Source of the DNA: Chloroflexota bacterium | GTDB taxonomy: Bacteria; Chloroflexota; Anaerolineae; Aggregatilineales; Phototrophicaceae | Assembly (NCBI GenBank): GCA_003242205.1 | Contig: QGUR01000081.1 | Coordinates: 1 to 15,897, forward strand | Length of the DNA stretch: 15,897 nt | Direction of reading: 5' to 3' | Part shown: in pieces, positions 6,527 to 14,922 of the stretch | How the letters are laid out: each line of letters begins with the position of its first letter | Position numbering within the stretch: position 1 is the stretch's first letter | Notes under the pieces: generated by a model | What the model was told of the DNA's origin: nothing | Databases searched by the model: none | Seen by the model: only the letters and a program-made list of their open reading frames with translations | Made by a program: the position numbers and the translations under genes

Positions 6527-7606
6527 ATGGAAAGACAACCGTTACGGTTCGCCGTCATCGGTACGGGTTACTGGGGCATCAATTACGTTCGCCTCTTGTC
6601 TGAACTGCCGGATGCAGAAGTTGTCATCGTTTGCGATCAAAACAGCGCACGCCTGAAGGAAATCGAGCGACGGTTTCCGAGAGTGCAAGTCACTACCGAC
6701 CTGCACACGGCGTTGAGCCAGGATATTGACGCGGCGGTCGTCGCAACCAATGCGACCTCACATTTCGAGGTAGTACAGGCATGCCTGAAAGCAGGCAAGC
6801 ATGTCCTGGTCGAAAAGCCGATGACAACCCGGGCTGCGGAAGCCAATCAACTGACAGCCCTTGCCAGCCTGATGGGGCTCAAGCTGATGGTTGGCCACAT
6901 TTTTCTATACAACGCCGGGATACAGAAAATTCGCACCTACGTTGCCGGGAATGATCTCGGCAAGATCTATTACGTCTATGCGAAACGTACCAATCTTGGC
7001 CCCATTCGTACCGATGTGAACGCCCTCTGGGACCTCGCTTCGCACGACGTATCCATCTTCAACTATCTGCTCGATGCAAGGCCATCGTGGGTCAGCGCAA
7101 CGGGCAGCCGGGTTCTCTGCGAAGGCTGCCGTGAAGATGTTGGCTTCATGGTGCTGCAGTACCCCAACGGAATTCTCGGTCATATCCACGTCAGTTGGGC
7201 CGACCCCAACAAAGAGCGCGAACTGGTTATCGTGGGCAGTGAAGCGCGCGTGGTTTTCAACGACCTGAATCCTATGGAGCAGGTCCGCGTCTTTGAAAAA
7301 GGCGTTTCCTACGAGAGCATGCTCGATCCCAGCAACCACTATGAATACAAGTTGCTCATGCGCGACGGAGACATCATCAGCCCGCGCATTGAGGCTGTCG
7401 AGCCTTTGCGTAACGAATGCCTGCATTTCATAGACTGTGTTCTTCATGACAAACAGCCGCTGAGTCACGGCCAAAGTGGCGCGGACGTCATCGCGATTAT
7501 GGAAGCGACGAATCAGTCTCTGGCAATGAACGGCGCTCCTGTCGAAATCAAATACGAGGAAGTTGATGAGTACAAATACATCTTCACGGCAAGTCCCGTT
7601 CGTTGA
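6527..7606 (+). CDS. Gfo/Idh/MocA-family NAD(P)-dependent sugar-nucleotide oxidoreductase (WlbA/WbpB-like)
   Basis: A 359-residue cytoplasmic dehydrogenase. The Rossmann motif is G12-T-G14-Y-W-G17. The family EKP motif has K97 (VLVEKPM), and a conserved histidine (H173 in WDLASHDVSIFNYL) fits the catalytic position. The C-terminal half matches the GFO_IDH_MocA beta-sheet domain. Start ATG 6527 has AGAGGA 4 nt upstream. The gene overlaps the following DegT-type aminotransferase by 41 bp. This pairing is known from WbpB/WbpE (WlbA/WlbC) in 2,3-diamino-uronic acid synthesis, where the oxidoreductase makes the 3-keto sugar nucleotide and the aminotransferase adds nitrogen at C3. The exact substrate is an inference, because the family is broad and WbpA- and WbpD-type genes are absent here. 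Confidence 0.85.
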   Translation: MERQPLRFAVIGTGYWGINYVRLLSELPDAEVVIVCDQNSARLKEIERRFPRVQVTTDLHTALSQDIDAAVVATNATSHFEVVQACLKAGKHVLVEKPMTTRAAEANQLTALASLMGLKLMVGHIFLYNAGIQKIRTYVAGNDLGKIYYVYAKRTNLGPIRTDVNALWDLASHDVSIFNYLLDARPSWVSATGSRVLCEGCREDVGFMVLQYPNGILGHIHVSWADPNKERELVIVGSEARVVFNDLNPMEQVRVFEKGVSYESMLDPSNHYEYKLLMRDGDIISPRIEAVEPLRNECLHFIDCVLHDKQPLSHGQSGADVIAIMEATNQSLAMNGAPVEIKYEEVDEYKYIFTASPVR

Positions 7607-8732
7607 CCTGAAAGCCCAATACAGCGCCATTCAGGCCGAAATTAATGCGGCAATCGAGCAGGTGCTTCACAACACCGACTTCATCCTTGGTCAGGACGTC
7701 GAAGCTTTTGAACAAGAATTCGCCGCCTACTGCGAAGTCGCGTATGCCGTTGGCGTCGATTCGGGCATGTCGGCGCTTGAATTGGCACTGCGCGCATATG
7801 AAATCGGTTCCGGGGATGAAGTCATTACGGTGGCCAATACTTTCATTGCGACGGCACTCTCAATCACCAATGCCGGAGCTCGCGTCGTCCTCGTTGATGC
7901 CGATCCGATCACGTATACGCTCGATCCAGCCCAGCTTGAGGCGGCTATAACAAAACGGACCCGTGCCATTATTCCGGTGCACCTGTACGGGCAACCGGCT
8001 GATATGGACCGGATCATGCAAATTGCGCATAAGCATGGGCTGATTGTGATTGAAGACGCCTGTCAGGCGCACGGCGCACGCTACAAAGGACGACGCGCGG
8101 GATCGCTGGGCCATGCAGCGGCGTTCAGTTTTTACCCCGGAAAGAACCTCGGCGCTTACGGCGATGGCGGCATGGTGGTTACCAATGACGAGCGGGTAGC
8201 CAATTCCATCCGCATGTTACGCAATTACGGCCAGCGCGAGAAATATCATCATGTCGTGCAGGGATACAACCGCCGCCTCGACACAATTCAGGCGGCCGTC
8301 CTGCGTGTCAAACTACGCTATCTGGATCAATGGAACGACGCGCGCCGGCAGCATGCAACACGTTACAACGTGCTTCTGTCAGACGCGCCCGTCACGCTAC
8401 CCGTCGTTGCCGATCAGGCTGAATCTGTCTGGCATTTGTTTGTCATCGGCACGCCCCAGCGCGATTCGCTCAGGAAATATCTCATCGAACAAGGCATCTC
8501 CGCCGGTATGCACTATCCGGTTCCGATTCATTTGCAACCGGCATACGCGGACCTCGGCTACAAAAAGGGCGATTTTCCGGTTTCGGAACGCAGCTCTGAA
8601 GAATTGCTATCGCTCCCCATGTATCCCGAACTGACAGAGGACATGATCGACTATGTGAGCGAGCAGATTCACACATTTATGCGCCGAAATGCCGGGCTGC
8701 CGCTAAACGCTCAGGGCATTCTGCAAGGATAG
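7566..8732 (+). CDS. DegT/DnrJ/EryC1/StrS-family PLP-dependent sugar aminotransferase
   Basis: A 388-residue fold-type I aminotransferase that places an amino group on a keto-sugar nucleotide, usually with glutamate as donor. The family opening VPFVDLKAQYSAIQAEI is present, with GVDSGMSALELALRA and IEDACQAHGARYKGR. The PLP Schiff-base lysine is K193 in SFYPGKNLGAYGDGG. The end MHYPVPIHLQPAY plus LSLPMYPELT is typical. ATG 7566 is preceded by GAGGA at 5-nt spacing; the TTG immediately before it (7563) is an alternative. The start lies inside the upstream oxidoreductase gene, implying translational coupling. It resembles WbpE/WlbC, QdtB and FdtB proteins. The position aminated (C3 is likely) depends on the partner enzyme and is inferred. 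Confidence 0.93.
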   Translation: MSTNTSSRQVPFVDLKAQYSAIQAEINAAIEQVLHNTDFILGQDVEAFEQEFAAYCEVAYAVGVDSGMSALELALRAYEIGSGDEVITVANTFIATALSITNAGARVVLVDADPITYTLDPAQLEAAITKRTRAIIPVHLYGQPADMDRIMQIAHKHGLIVIEDACQAHGARYKGRRAGSLGHAAAFSFYPGKNLGAYGDGGMVVTNDERVANSIRMLRNYGQREKYHHVVQGYNRRLDTIQAAVLRVKLRYLDQWNDARRQHATRYNVLLSDAPVTLPVVADQAESVWHLFVIGTPQRDSLRKYLIEQGISAGMHYPVPIHLQPAYADLGYKKGDFPVSERSSEELLSLPMYPELTEDMIDYVSEQIHTFMRRNAGLPLNAQGILQG

Positions 8733-8745
8733 GTGGAGAAAGTCT

Positions 8746-10593
8746 GTGGAACTGTTGACTTACGCGCGCATTTTGTGGCGGCGCAAGTGGCTGATTATCC
8801 TGACGATTGCCGTCACAGTGAGCGTTGCGGCAATCGGCACGCAAATGATCGAGCCCTTTTACGCCGCCTCCGCTACATTGCGTATCACGACTCCGCCGCA
8901 GGGAGGGCCATCCTATCTGGATCATGATCTGTTGTATGCCGACAGGTTGATGAATACCTATGCCCAGATCGCCGTCAGCGACCCGATACTGGCCGAATTG
9001 ACAGGCCGGTTAGGTCTGGAAAGCGCCCCTGACGTACGGGCCGAAGTCATCGTCAATAGCGAGTTACTCCGCCTTACGGTGCAGAGCAAAGATGCGGACC
9101 TGGCCGCGAACGCCGCTAATGAGCTGGCGAATATTCTGGTCGAACGTAGTGAAGAACTGTATGCCAATGACCCGGGCCTGCTCGTAGAGGTGTCGGAAGC
9201 CCGAATAGCGGATTTGCAGGCACAACTAAGGGATTTGCAGGCCGAGCGTGCGGATTTGAGCGAGGAACAGGCCACACAGGCCCAGAGCCTCGATCAAACC
9301 ATGATCGTGCTTGAAGATATGATCCGCTGGTTGCGCGAGCAGCAGGAATGGGCGCGAACCGTCGAAGCGCTGCTGGCGAACACGATATCCGTTGTTTCAG
9401 AGGCAACTGCGCCGGATGATCCAGTGCAGTCCAGTCTTATGCTCAACCTGATTCTAGGGGCATTGCTCGGCGGCATAGGAGGCGCAACGCTGGCATTCCT
9501 GCTCGAAAGCATGGATCGCCACATCTATTCGTCGCAGGAAATCGAGCGCGTTCTGCAATCGCGTGTCCTAAGTGTGATACCACGCACGCCCCGGTGGCAG
9601 CGGTCCCCATGGTTTGACAGAAACTCGGCACAAATCGAAGCGCTGCGGCGGCTAGAGATTTCGCTCTTTCCTGCACAGCTTGTCCATGACGATCTGACCC
9701 AGATCAAGGGTATTGATCCCACTTTCGCGGGCAGGCTGTACAGGCACGGAGTCTTTACTTTCAGGCAGTTAGCCAGTCTAACACCCGATCAGATCAAGTC
9801 GATAGCGGAAATTGACAAGGGAGAACTCGTCGACACGCAGAAGTGGATTGAGCAGGCAGGGCAATTGGCCCAGCGCAGCCTGCAACCCAATAAACAACAC
9901 GGCTATCCGCAAATCCTCCTCGTCACCAGCCCGGGCCCGAAAGAGGGCAAGTCCCGGATTACTGCCAATCTCGCTGCAACGATCGCACAGACGGGACGCA
10001 CCGTGATTGTCATCGACGCCGACCTGCGCCGGCCCTCGCTTCACAAAATCTTTGGCGTTCCGAACGCGAGCGGCCTGACTGCTGTGCTGTCCGGCCAGAT
10101 GGACATCAGTAATGTTCTACAGGATACATACGATCAGCGAATCAAGGTCGTAACCAGCGGCGATAACAGCGCGAACGTTTCATTCAGCACGCCATTGCTG
10201 GCATTAGGGCTGGAAGATCTTACACAGCGTTTTGACCAGATTATCATTGACGCGCCCTCGCTACTTACCGCCGACGCTGCAGCGCTGGCGCGCATGGCAG
10301 ATGGCGTGCTGTTGGTCGTGCGTCAGGACCGCGCCCGAGAACAACTGCTGCTCGCTGCAGCTCAGCAGCTTGAGATTTCGAGCGCTACCCTCAGCGGCAT
10401 CGTCCTTAACTTTTCTGCGGGTGACCGGGCAAGTCGTGTTTTCGCCCATTACCGCCGCAAGGCGTTCAACGTCCCCAGACCACGCTTCGATCAATCGGAA
10501 AGCTCACCGGCAGCGCGACCGATCGCACCGGCTGCCCCCGGCTTTACTTCCAAGGGGCAATTACCTGAGAAGGGAAGCAGTGTCAATGTCTAG
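8746..10593 (+). CDS. Wzc-like polysaccharide co-polymerase: Wzz domain, helix-hairpin-helix-like insert and BY-kinase domain
   Basis: A 615-residue inner-membrane protein that controls polysaccharide chain length. Helix 1 is at about residues 16-35, followed by an extracytoplasmic Wzz region with a coiled coil (about 145-185) and helix 2 at about 232-255. A cytoplasmic insert at about 315-370 (LTQIKGIDPTFAGRLYRHG, then FTFRQLASLTPDQIKSI and WIEQAGQLA) resembles helix-hairpin-helix/DUF4332-like modules. The BY-kinase domain has Walker A GPKEGKS (K402, S403, with R404 where Thr is usual), Walker A' DADLR (D424, D426) and Walker B IIIDAPS (D502). The tail has a single tyrosine (AHYRRK) rather than the usual tyrosine cluster. 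GTG 8746 is supported by GGTGGAG 7 nt upstream. No Wza gene is present, consistent with a monoderm envelope but not proof of one. Confidence 0.9.
   Translation: MELLTYARILWRRKWLIILTIAVTVSVAAIGTQMIEPFYAASATLRITTPPQGGPSYLDHDLLYADRLMNTYAQIAVSDPILAELTGRLGLESAPDVRAEVIVNSELLRLTVQSKDADLAANAANELANILVERSEELYANDPGLLVEVSEARIADLQAQLRDLQAERADLSEEQATQAQSLDQTMIVLEDMIRWLREQQEWARTVEALLANTISVVSEATAPDDPVQSSLMLNLILGALLGGIGGATLAFLLESMDRHIYSSQEIERVLQSRVLSVIPRTPRWQRSPWFDRNSAQIEALRRLEISLFPAQLVHDDLTQIKGIDPTFAGRLYRHGVFTFRQLASLTPDQIKSIAEIDKGELVDTQKWIEQAGQLAQRSLQPNKQHGYPQILLVTSPGPKEGKSRITANLAATIAQTGRTVIVIDADLRRPSLHKIFGVPNASGLTAVLSGQMDISNVLQDTYDQRIKVVTSGDNSANVSFSTPLLALGLEDLTQRFDQIIIDAPSLLTADAAALARMADGVLLVVRQDRAREQLLLAAAQQLEISSATLSGIVLNFSAGDRASRVFAHYRRKAFNVPRPRFDQSESSPAARPIAPAAPGFTSKGQLPEKGSSVNV
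9210..9260 (+). repeat. 21-bp heptad-phased tandem repeat within the coiled-coil coding region
   Basis: GGATTTG occurs at 9210, 9231 and 9252, exactly 21 bp (seven codons) apart; the first two copies share GGATTTGCAGGC. The units encode consecutive heptads around ADLQAQL, RDLQAER and ADLSEE, so each repeat equals one coiled-coil heptad. This looks like an internal duplication in the extracytoplasmic stalk of the Wzz domain. Copy-number change would lengthen or shorten the coil without a frameshift. Confidence 0.7.
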
Positions 10594-12154
10594 CCGGCCG
10601 GTGATGCCAGCGCGTGTCGAGCATCCCATTCCATTGAGGACGGCGCTTCATCACGTTGTAATCGCTGGCACGGAGCAGTCACTGCTTCCGTGGATCGCCG
10701 CTGCTGGCATCGGGACTCTACTGGGGCTTGCGCTCACATGGTTGCCGGCAATCGTTGTGGTCAGCGCAGTCATCGGTGTCGGGGCATTGCTGCTAGTGCT
10801 GAAAAGACCGGAATTTGGCATTCTAGCCATTCTCTTCTTCACGTCGACCATTGTCCCGGAAGAGAGCATTCCCGTCGTTGAAGCGGGGCCGGTTCAGTTA
10901 TACATCAGCGACCTGATACTGGCGCTGCTGTTCGGCATCATCCTTCTGCGCTGGCTTGTTGAACGATCGAGCTTCCGTCTGATACGCACGCCGCTTGATG
11001 GCTTGATGCTGGGTTTCTTCGGCATCGCGGTTCTGGCAACCTTCTGGGGAATTCAGCGCGCGACGACCGACATCAGCGCCGCGATACCGCCGCTACGCAT
11101 CGTTACCTATTATCTGTTGTTCTTTGCTGTCACCAATCTGATCCGAAGCCAGCGCCAGCTCGATACCCTGATTCGCGGGGTTTTCCTTCTGGCAAATCTG
11201 GTCGCCGTCACGATGATCCTCCAGTTTGCGCTCGGCCCCGACGTTCCCATCCTGCCGGGCCGCGTCGAAATACTCAACACAGGCGACGCCCGCTACAACG
11301 ACATCACACGTATCACCGATTTCAACGGCGAGTCGCCGATCCTCCTCGGTTTGGTTTGCGCGACCGCCGTGTGGACTCGCCTGTCGCCAAAGCAGCGAGG
11401 GCTCGTCGCATGGTTTCAATGGTGTTTGCTTGGCATCGGCGTCGTCCTGACGTTCAATCGCAACTTCTGGATCGGCATTGCTCTGGCAGTCGGGCTAGTG
11501 ACGCTACTGGTTGACGCGCACGGCCGACAATCATTGGCGAAGCTGGCGCTGTCGATCCTGCTTGTGGGCATCGTGCTGGTATCGTCAACCGCCATTCTGC
11601 CGGAAACGCCGGTCGCCCGGCTGACAACGGCTTCGATACAACGTCTACTGTCGATCGTCGATTCGCGCTCGTTCGCCGCGGACTCACAGCAAAGCACGTT
11701 CCGCTGGCGCGACTTCGAGTACAACTACACGCTACCCCACATCGTGGCGAATCCGGTGACTGGCATCGGCTTTGGCGCGCAGTACCGCCCGCTTGTGTTC
11801 GGCATCGACAGCCCTCGATTTGACGGGCGCACCTATACACACAATGCCCATATCTGGATCATGATGTCGTCTGGCGTGTTCGGCTATTTCAGCTTTATGG
11901 CGCTGTCCCTGCTTTTCATCTTTCGCGGGCTGCGCGGCTGGCGCAAGCTGGCAGATCGACGCCAGCAAGGCATCGTCCTCGGAACAGCGCTGACCTACAT
12001 CGGCGTCATCATCGGCTCAATCGTCAACCCGATGTTTATGCAGTGGCATTGGGCTCCTATGATCGGGCTGATGATGGCAATCAACGAAGTATGCTTCCGC
12101 GTTCTCCCATCGAACACCCCTGTACAGGTGCAACCTGCCTATGGCACACCCTAA
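10586..12154 (+). CDS. Wzy-like O-antigen ligase/polymerase family membrane protein
   Basis: A 522-residue polytopic membrane protein with about ten or more hydrophobic segments. The first pair is at about residues 36-72 (WIAAAGIGTLLGLALTW and IVVVSAVIGVGALLLVL). The Wzy_C/O-antigen ligase signature follows: a helix rich in FNRNFWIGIALAV, then an extracytoplasmic loop with NPVTGIGFG and the histidine motif THNAHIWIMMSSGVFGY. Such proteins join lipid-linked repeat units, or transfer glycans, on the outer face of the membrane. The wzx, Wzz-kinase and initiating transferase context favours a polymerase. ATG 10586 overlaps the upstream stop by 8 nt. GTG 10580, two codons earlier, lies closer to the AAGGGA site and is equally plausible. 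The longer frame from 10232 is a shadow inside the kinase gene. Confidence 0.87.
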   Translation: MSSRPVMPARVEHPIPLRTALHHVVIAGTEQSLLPWIAAAGIGTLLGLALTWLPAIVVVSAVIGVGALLLVLKRPEFGILAILFFTSTIVPEESIPVVEAGPVQLYISDLILALLFGIILLRWLVERSSFRLIRTPLDGLMLGFFGIAVLATFWGIQRATTDISAAIPPLRIVTYYLLFFAVTNLIRSQRQLDTLIRGVFLLANLVAVTMILQFALGPDVPILPGRVEILNTGDARYNDITRITDFNGESPILLGLVCATAVWTRLSPKQRGLVAWFQWCLLGIGVVLTFNRNFWIGIALAVGLVTLLVDAHGRQSLAKLALSILLVGIVLVSSTAILPETPVARLTTASIQRLLSIVDSRSFAADSQQSTFRWRDFEYNYTLPHIVANPVTGIGFGAQYRPLVFGIDSPRFDGRTYTHNAHIWIMMSSGVFGYFSFMALSLLFIFRGLRGWRKLADRRQQGIVLGTALTYIGVIIGSIVNPMFMQWHWAPMIGLMMAINEVCFRVLPSNTPVQVQPAYGTP

Positions 12155-13640
12155 TCGCGCCTCTGAATCGCTACTTGCACGCTTCATTCGCGGAGCAATT
12201 TCGGTAGGCATGGGCAGCCTGTCGATCATCGCATTCGGCTTCCTGAGCATGCTGCTTGCGGTCAGGCATCTTCCTGCCGAAGACTACGGCGCGTTCGTGT
12301 TGCTTCAGGTCGTCGCCGGCTTTCTGGTCGAGATTAGCGCCCTCGGGCTCACTCTGTCCGTCCCGAAATTCCTGGCCGATACGGAAGACCGGACTATCCA
12401 GTCTGAGCTGGTCAGTTCCGTGATCATCTTTCGCATCGTGACAATCGCCGGCATCAGTCTGGTCGCGGTTGCAGCGCGGAACACCTTGCTCAGCCTGTTT
12501 GATGCCACTCTGCTCCTCGACCTGCTGTTGTTTATTCCGGTGCTTGTGCTAACTCAGGGGCTGGCCAAACTCCTACGCTCCATTCTTCAGGGCCTGTTTG
12601 CTTTCAAAATGGTCGGCGCTACCGACTTCATTTCCAGCCTTCTTAACTTTGTGCTTGTCCTCTTTTTTGTGCTTCTCGCCCACCAGAGCGTGTTGGGATT
12701 GGTATACGCAAAAGTGATTTCGATGGGTGTGAGCTGCGTTCTCGCTTATCTGGCGATCCCGGTTTCGAAAAAGTGGGCGCTCAATCGCGCCCTGCTCACA
12801 CGCGTCATCCGTTTCGGGCTACCGCTGCAGGTCAATTACATCCTGACGTTCATCTTTCTGCGCGTCGATACGCTCATCATTGGCGCGCTGATGGGCCCGG
12901 CTGAAATCGCCTACTATGAAGTTGCGCGCAAGATACCCGAAAATCTGACCATGGCGTATGAAGCCTTCCGGGTTGTCTTCTACCCCTTCATTGCCAGGTT
13001 TGCCGCCAACGGCGAGTCTGACAAAGCCGCCAGCTTCATTAATCACTCGGCGCGCTGGATCTCGTTGATCACCATCTTTGGCGCGCTGATCGCTTTCCTG
13101 TTCGGCCACGAAATCATTGTGCTCCTGTTCACCGAGCAATATCTGCCGAGCGTGCCAGCGTTCATCCTTCTGATGGCGTCGCTCAATCTGACGCTCATCG
13201 ATTACACGCTGGGCTATTCACTGGTCGCAGTCGGCGATTCGAGCAAGCCCATGATCATCAATACGCTGCATACAACCACCAATCTTGTTGGCAACTTACT
13301 GCTCATCCCCGCTCTGGGCATCATAGGCGCTGCCATTTCGTCGATACTCGGCTTCGTCGTCACAAATCCGCTTAATGTCTGGTTCCTGCGTCGCCGGGGC
13401 ATTCCTGCTGACGCCATGTTCTACGTCAAGCCAATCCTGATTTTTGTCGCCTGTGCGTTATTAGCCGCGGTTCTTATGCCAACGTTGTTCCTGGAGAAGC
13501 TGCTATTCGCCGGCTTGTTCCTGCTTGGCTGCCTGCTTCTGTCGGTTATCGTACCCGCTGACCTGATGCTGCTTGCGCGTGAAACCGGCGCGGTGCTGGC
13601 GCGCAAGACGCGGCGCGGCGCGGCACGAGTTGAAGTTTGA
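12141..13640 (+). CDS. Wzx-type lipid-linked oligosaccharide flippase (polysaccharide biosynthesis/MOP family)
   Basis: A 499-residue integral membrane protein with 12-14 predicted hydrophobic helices spread evenly along the chain. The N-terminus FIRGAISVGMGSLSIIAFG, followed by the loop LPAEDYGAFVLLQVVAGF and SALGLTLSVPKF, is a clear polysaccharide-synthase/PST signature. The central FGLPLQVNYILTFIFLRVDTLIIGALMGPAEIAYYEVARK is equally typical, and is followed by further helices and a basic C-terminus (ARKTRRGAARVEV). It would move undecaprenyl-linked repeat units across the membrane to the Wzy-like protein. The start ATG 12141 overlaps the upstream gene by 14 bp with only a weak AGGTG nearby, suggesting translational coupling. 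The two genes together mark this as a Wzx/Wzy-dependent system. Confidence 0.93.
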   Translation: MAHPNRASESLLARFIRGAISVGMGSLSIIAFGFLSMLLAVRHLPAEDYGAFVLLQVVAGFLVEISALGLTLSVPKFLADTEDRTIQSELVSSVIIFRIVTIAGISLVAVAARNTLLSLFDATLLLDLLLFIPVLVLTQGLAKLLRSILQGLFAFKMVGATDFISSLLNFVLVLFFVLLAHQSVLGLVYAKVISMGVSCVLAYLAIPVSKKWALNRALLTRVIRFGLPLQVNYILTFIFLRVDTLIIGALMGPAEIAYYEVARKIPENLTMAYEAFRVVFYPFIARFAANGESDKAASFINHSARWISLITIFGALIAFLFGHEIIVLLFTEQYLPSVPAFILLMASLNLTLIDYTLGYSLVAVGDSSKPMIINTLHTTTNLVGNLLLIPALGIIGAAISSILGFVVTNPLNVWFLRRRGIPADAMFYVKPILIFVACALLAAVLMPTLFLEKLLFAGLFLLGCLLLSVIVPADLMLLARETGAVLARKTRRGAARVEV

Positions 13641-13692
13641 ATAAAGGCCGGCTGTTCGCTTTTGTTAAGAATTGCTTTAAGAAGGGGCAGCA

Positions 13693-14922
13693 ATGCGCGT
13701 TTTGTTTATCACCGACACAATCCCGTACCCGCCAGACTCTGGCAACCGCCTGCGGGTCTATCACTTGCTCAAGCAGTTGGCCAGAGAGCACGAGTTATGG
13801 CTGGTTGCTCCGGTCAGGAGCAGCGAGGAAGTGGATGGTGAAGCCGTTGAGCACATACGTAAATACTGCCAGCACGTACACGTGGCCGTACGCGAACGCT
13901 ACTCGCGTCTCCAGCATGTTCCCGGTCTGGTTCGGTATGCCCTAAAAGGCCTCCCTCCGGAACTGAAATTTGAGTATTCGCCTGCTTTTGTGGCGCTCAT
14001 CCAACAGATCACATCGACGGTCGATTTTGACATTATTCATATCGAGCCTTCGTATCTGGCCTTATATCGCGAGGCGCTGCCTCGCAACATCCGCGCTCGT
14101 TTGGTCCTCACATATCACAATGTCGAATACAGCCTTTTCCAGCGTATCGCGCGGATCGAAAAACAACCCGCGGTCAAGTTGCGAACCTATCTGCATAGCA
14201 TGATGCTGCGCCGCTGGGAACCGCTGTACGCAGAACATTTTGACCGCTGCATCATGATGTCGGAACTTGACCGCCAACAGATGCTCGCGGCCAATCCACG
14301 CCTCAATATCCATGTCTCGCCAAACGGTGTCGATACGGAAGCCTATGTACCGCTTCCAGAAGATGGCGCTGCACCCGACCTGCTATTTATCGGGTCGATG
14401 AACTACCAGCCGTGCATCGACGGTGCGCTTTTCTTCTGCCAAGAGATTCTGCCGCAGATCCGCGCACAGGCAGGAGATACCGGACTCTGGCTGGTTGGGC
14501 GGAACCCCGCGCCAGAAGTTGAAGCGCTGGCATCTCACAACATTCACGTCACGGGCTGGGTCGAGGACGTCATACCGTACTACCGGCGCACGCTGGTTTC
14601 GGTGGTGCCATTGCGGGCAGGCAGCGGCACACGCCTCAAGGTTCTGGAAGCCATGGCTTTGGGTAGAGCGGTCGTTTCCACTTCAATCGGCTGCGAGGGA
14701 ATCGACGTCGTTGATGGCGAGCATCTCTTTATCGCCGATGAGGCCCACGAATTCGCCGCCAAAACCTGTCGCTTGCTTCAGGATACGGAGCTACGCCACC
14801 GGATGATCGCTCGCGCAAGAGAGCTGGTCGTAAGTCGCTATGACTGGCGCGCGATCGCGCGCGACCTGTCCAGCGTCTATAGGGACGTGTGCCGCGAACC
14901 GAACCTGCAGGGTGTCGCATGA
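13693..14922 (+). CDS. GT-B glycosyltransferase, family GT4-like
   Basis: A 409-residue cytoplasmic glycosyltransferase that probably adds one sugar of the repeat unit. The N-terminal acceptor domain opens with MRVLFITDTIPYPPDSGNRLRVYHLL, where the glycine-rich loop after the first strand is typical, and contains FDIIHIEP and LTYHNVEYSLF. The linker shows SPNGVDTEAY. The donor domain has LLFIGSMNYQPCIDG and the nucleotide-sugar signature AGSGTRLKVLEAMALGRAVV, with E319 as part of the E-x7-E motif. It resembles the TIGR03087 type of exopolysaccharide-associated transferases. ATG 13693 has GAAGGGG ending 5 nt upstream. It follows the flippase gene by 52 nt and overlaps the next glycosyltransferase by ATGA. 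Donor and linkage cannot be read from the sequence. Confidence 0.9.
   Translation: MRVLFITDTIPYPPDSGNRLRVYHLLKQLAREHELWLVAPVRSSEEVDGEAVEHIRKYCQHVHVAVRERYSRLQHVPGLVRYALKGLPPELKFEYSPAFVALIQQITSTVDFDIIHIEPSYLALYREALPRNIRARLVLTYHNVEYSLFQRIARIEKQPAVKLRTYLHSMMLRRWEPLYAEHFDRCIMMSELDRQQMLAANPRLNIHVSPNGVDTEAYVPLPEDGAAPDLLFIGSMNYQPCIDGALFFCQEILPQIRAQAGDTGLWLVGRNPAPEVEALASHNIHVTGWVEDVIPYYRRTLVSVVPLRAGSGTRLKVLEAMALGRAVVSTSIGCEGIDVVDGEHLFIADEAHEFAAKTCRLLQDTELRHRMIARARELVVSRYDWRAIARDLSSVYRDVCREPNLQGVA

Noticed and set aside
6905..7630. 241-codon open frame on the minus strand
   Set aside because: It is antisense to the clearly recognised Gfo/Idh/MocA gene, matches no family I recognise, and long antisense frames are common opposite GC-rich coding DNA.
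10232..10585. N-terminal extension of the Wzy-like frame
   Set aside because: This part lies within the kinase domain of the upstream gene, is rich in Arg/Ser like a shadow frame, and the membrane protein begins naturally at 10580-10586.
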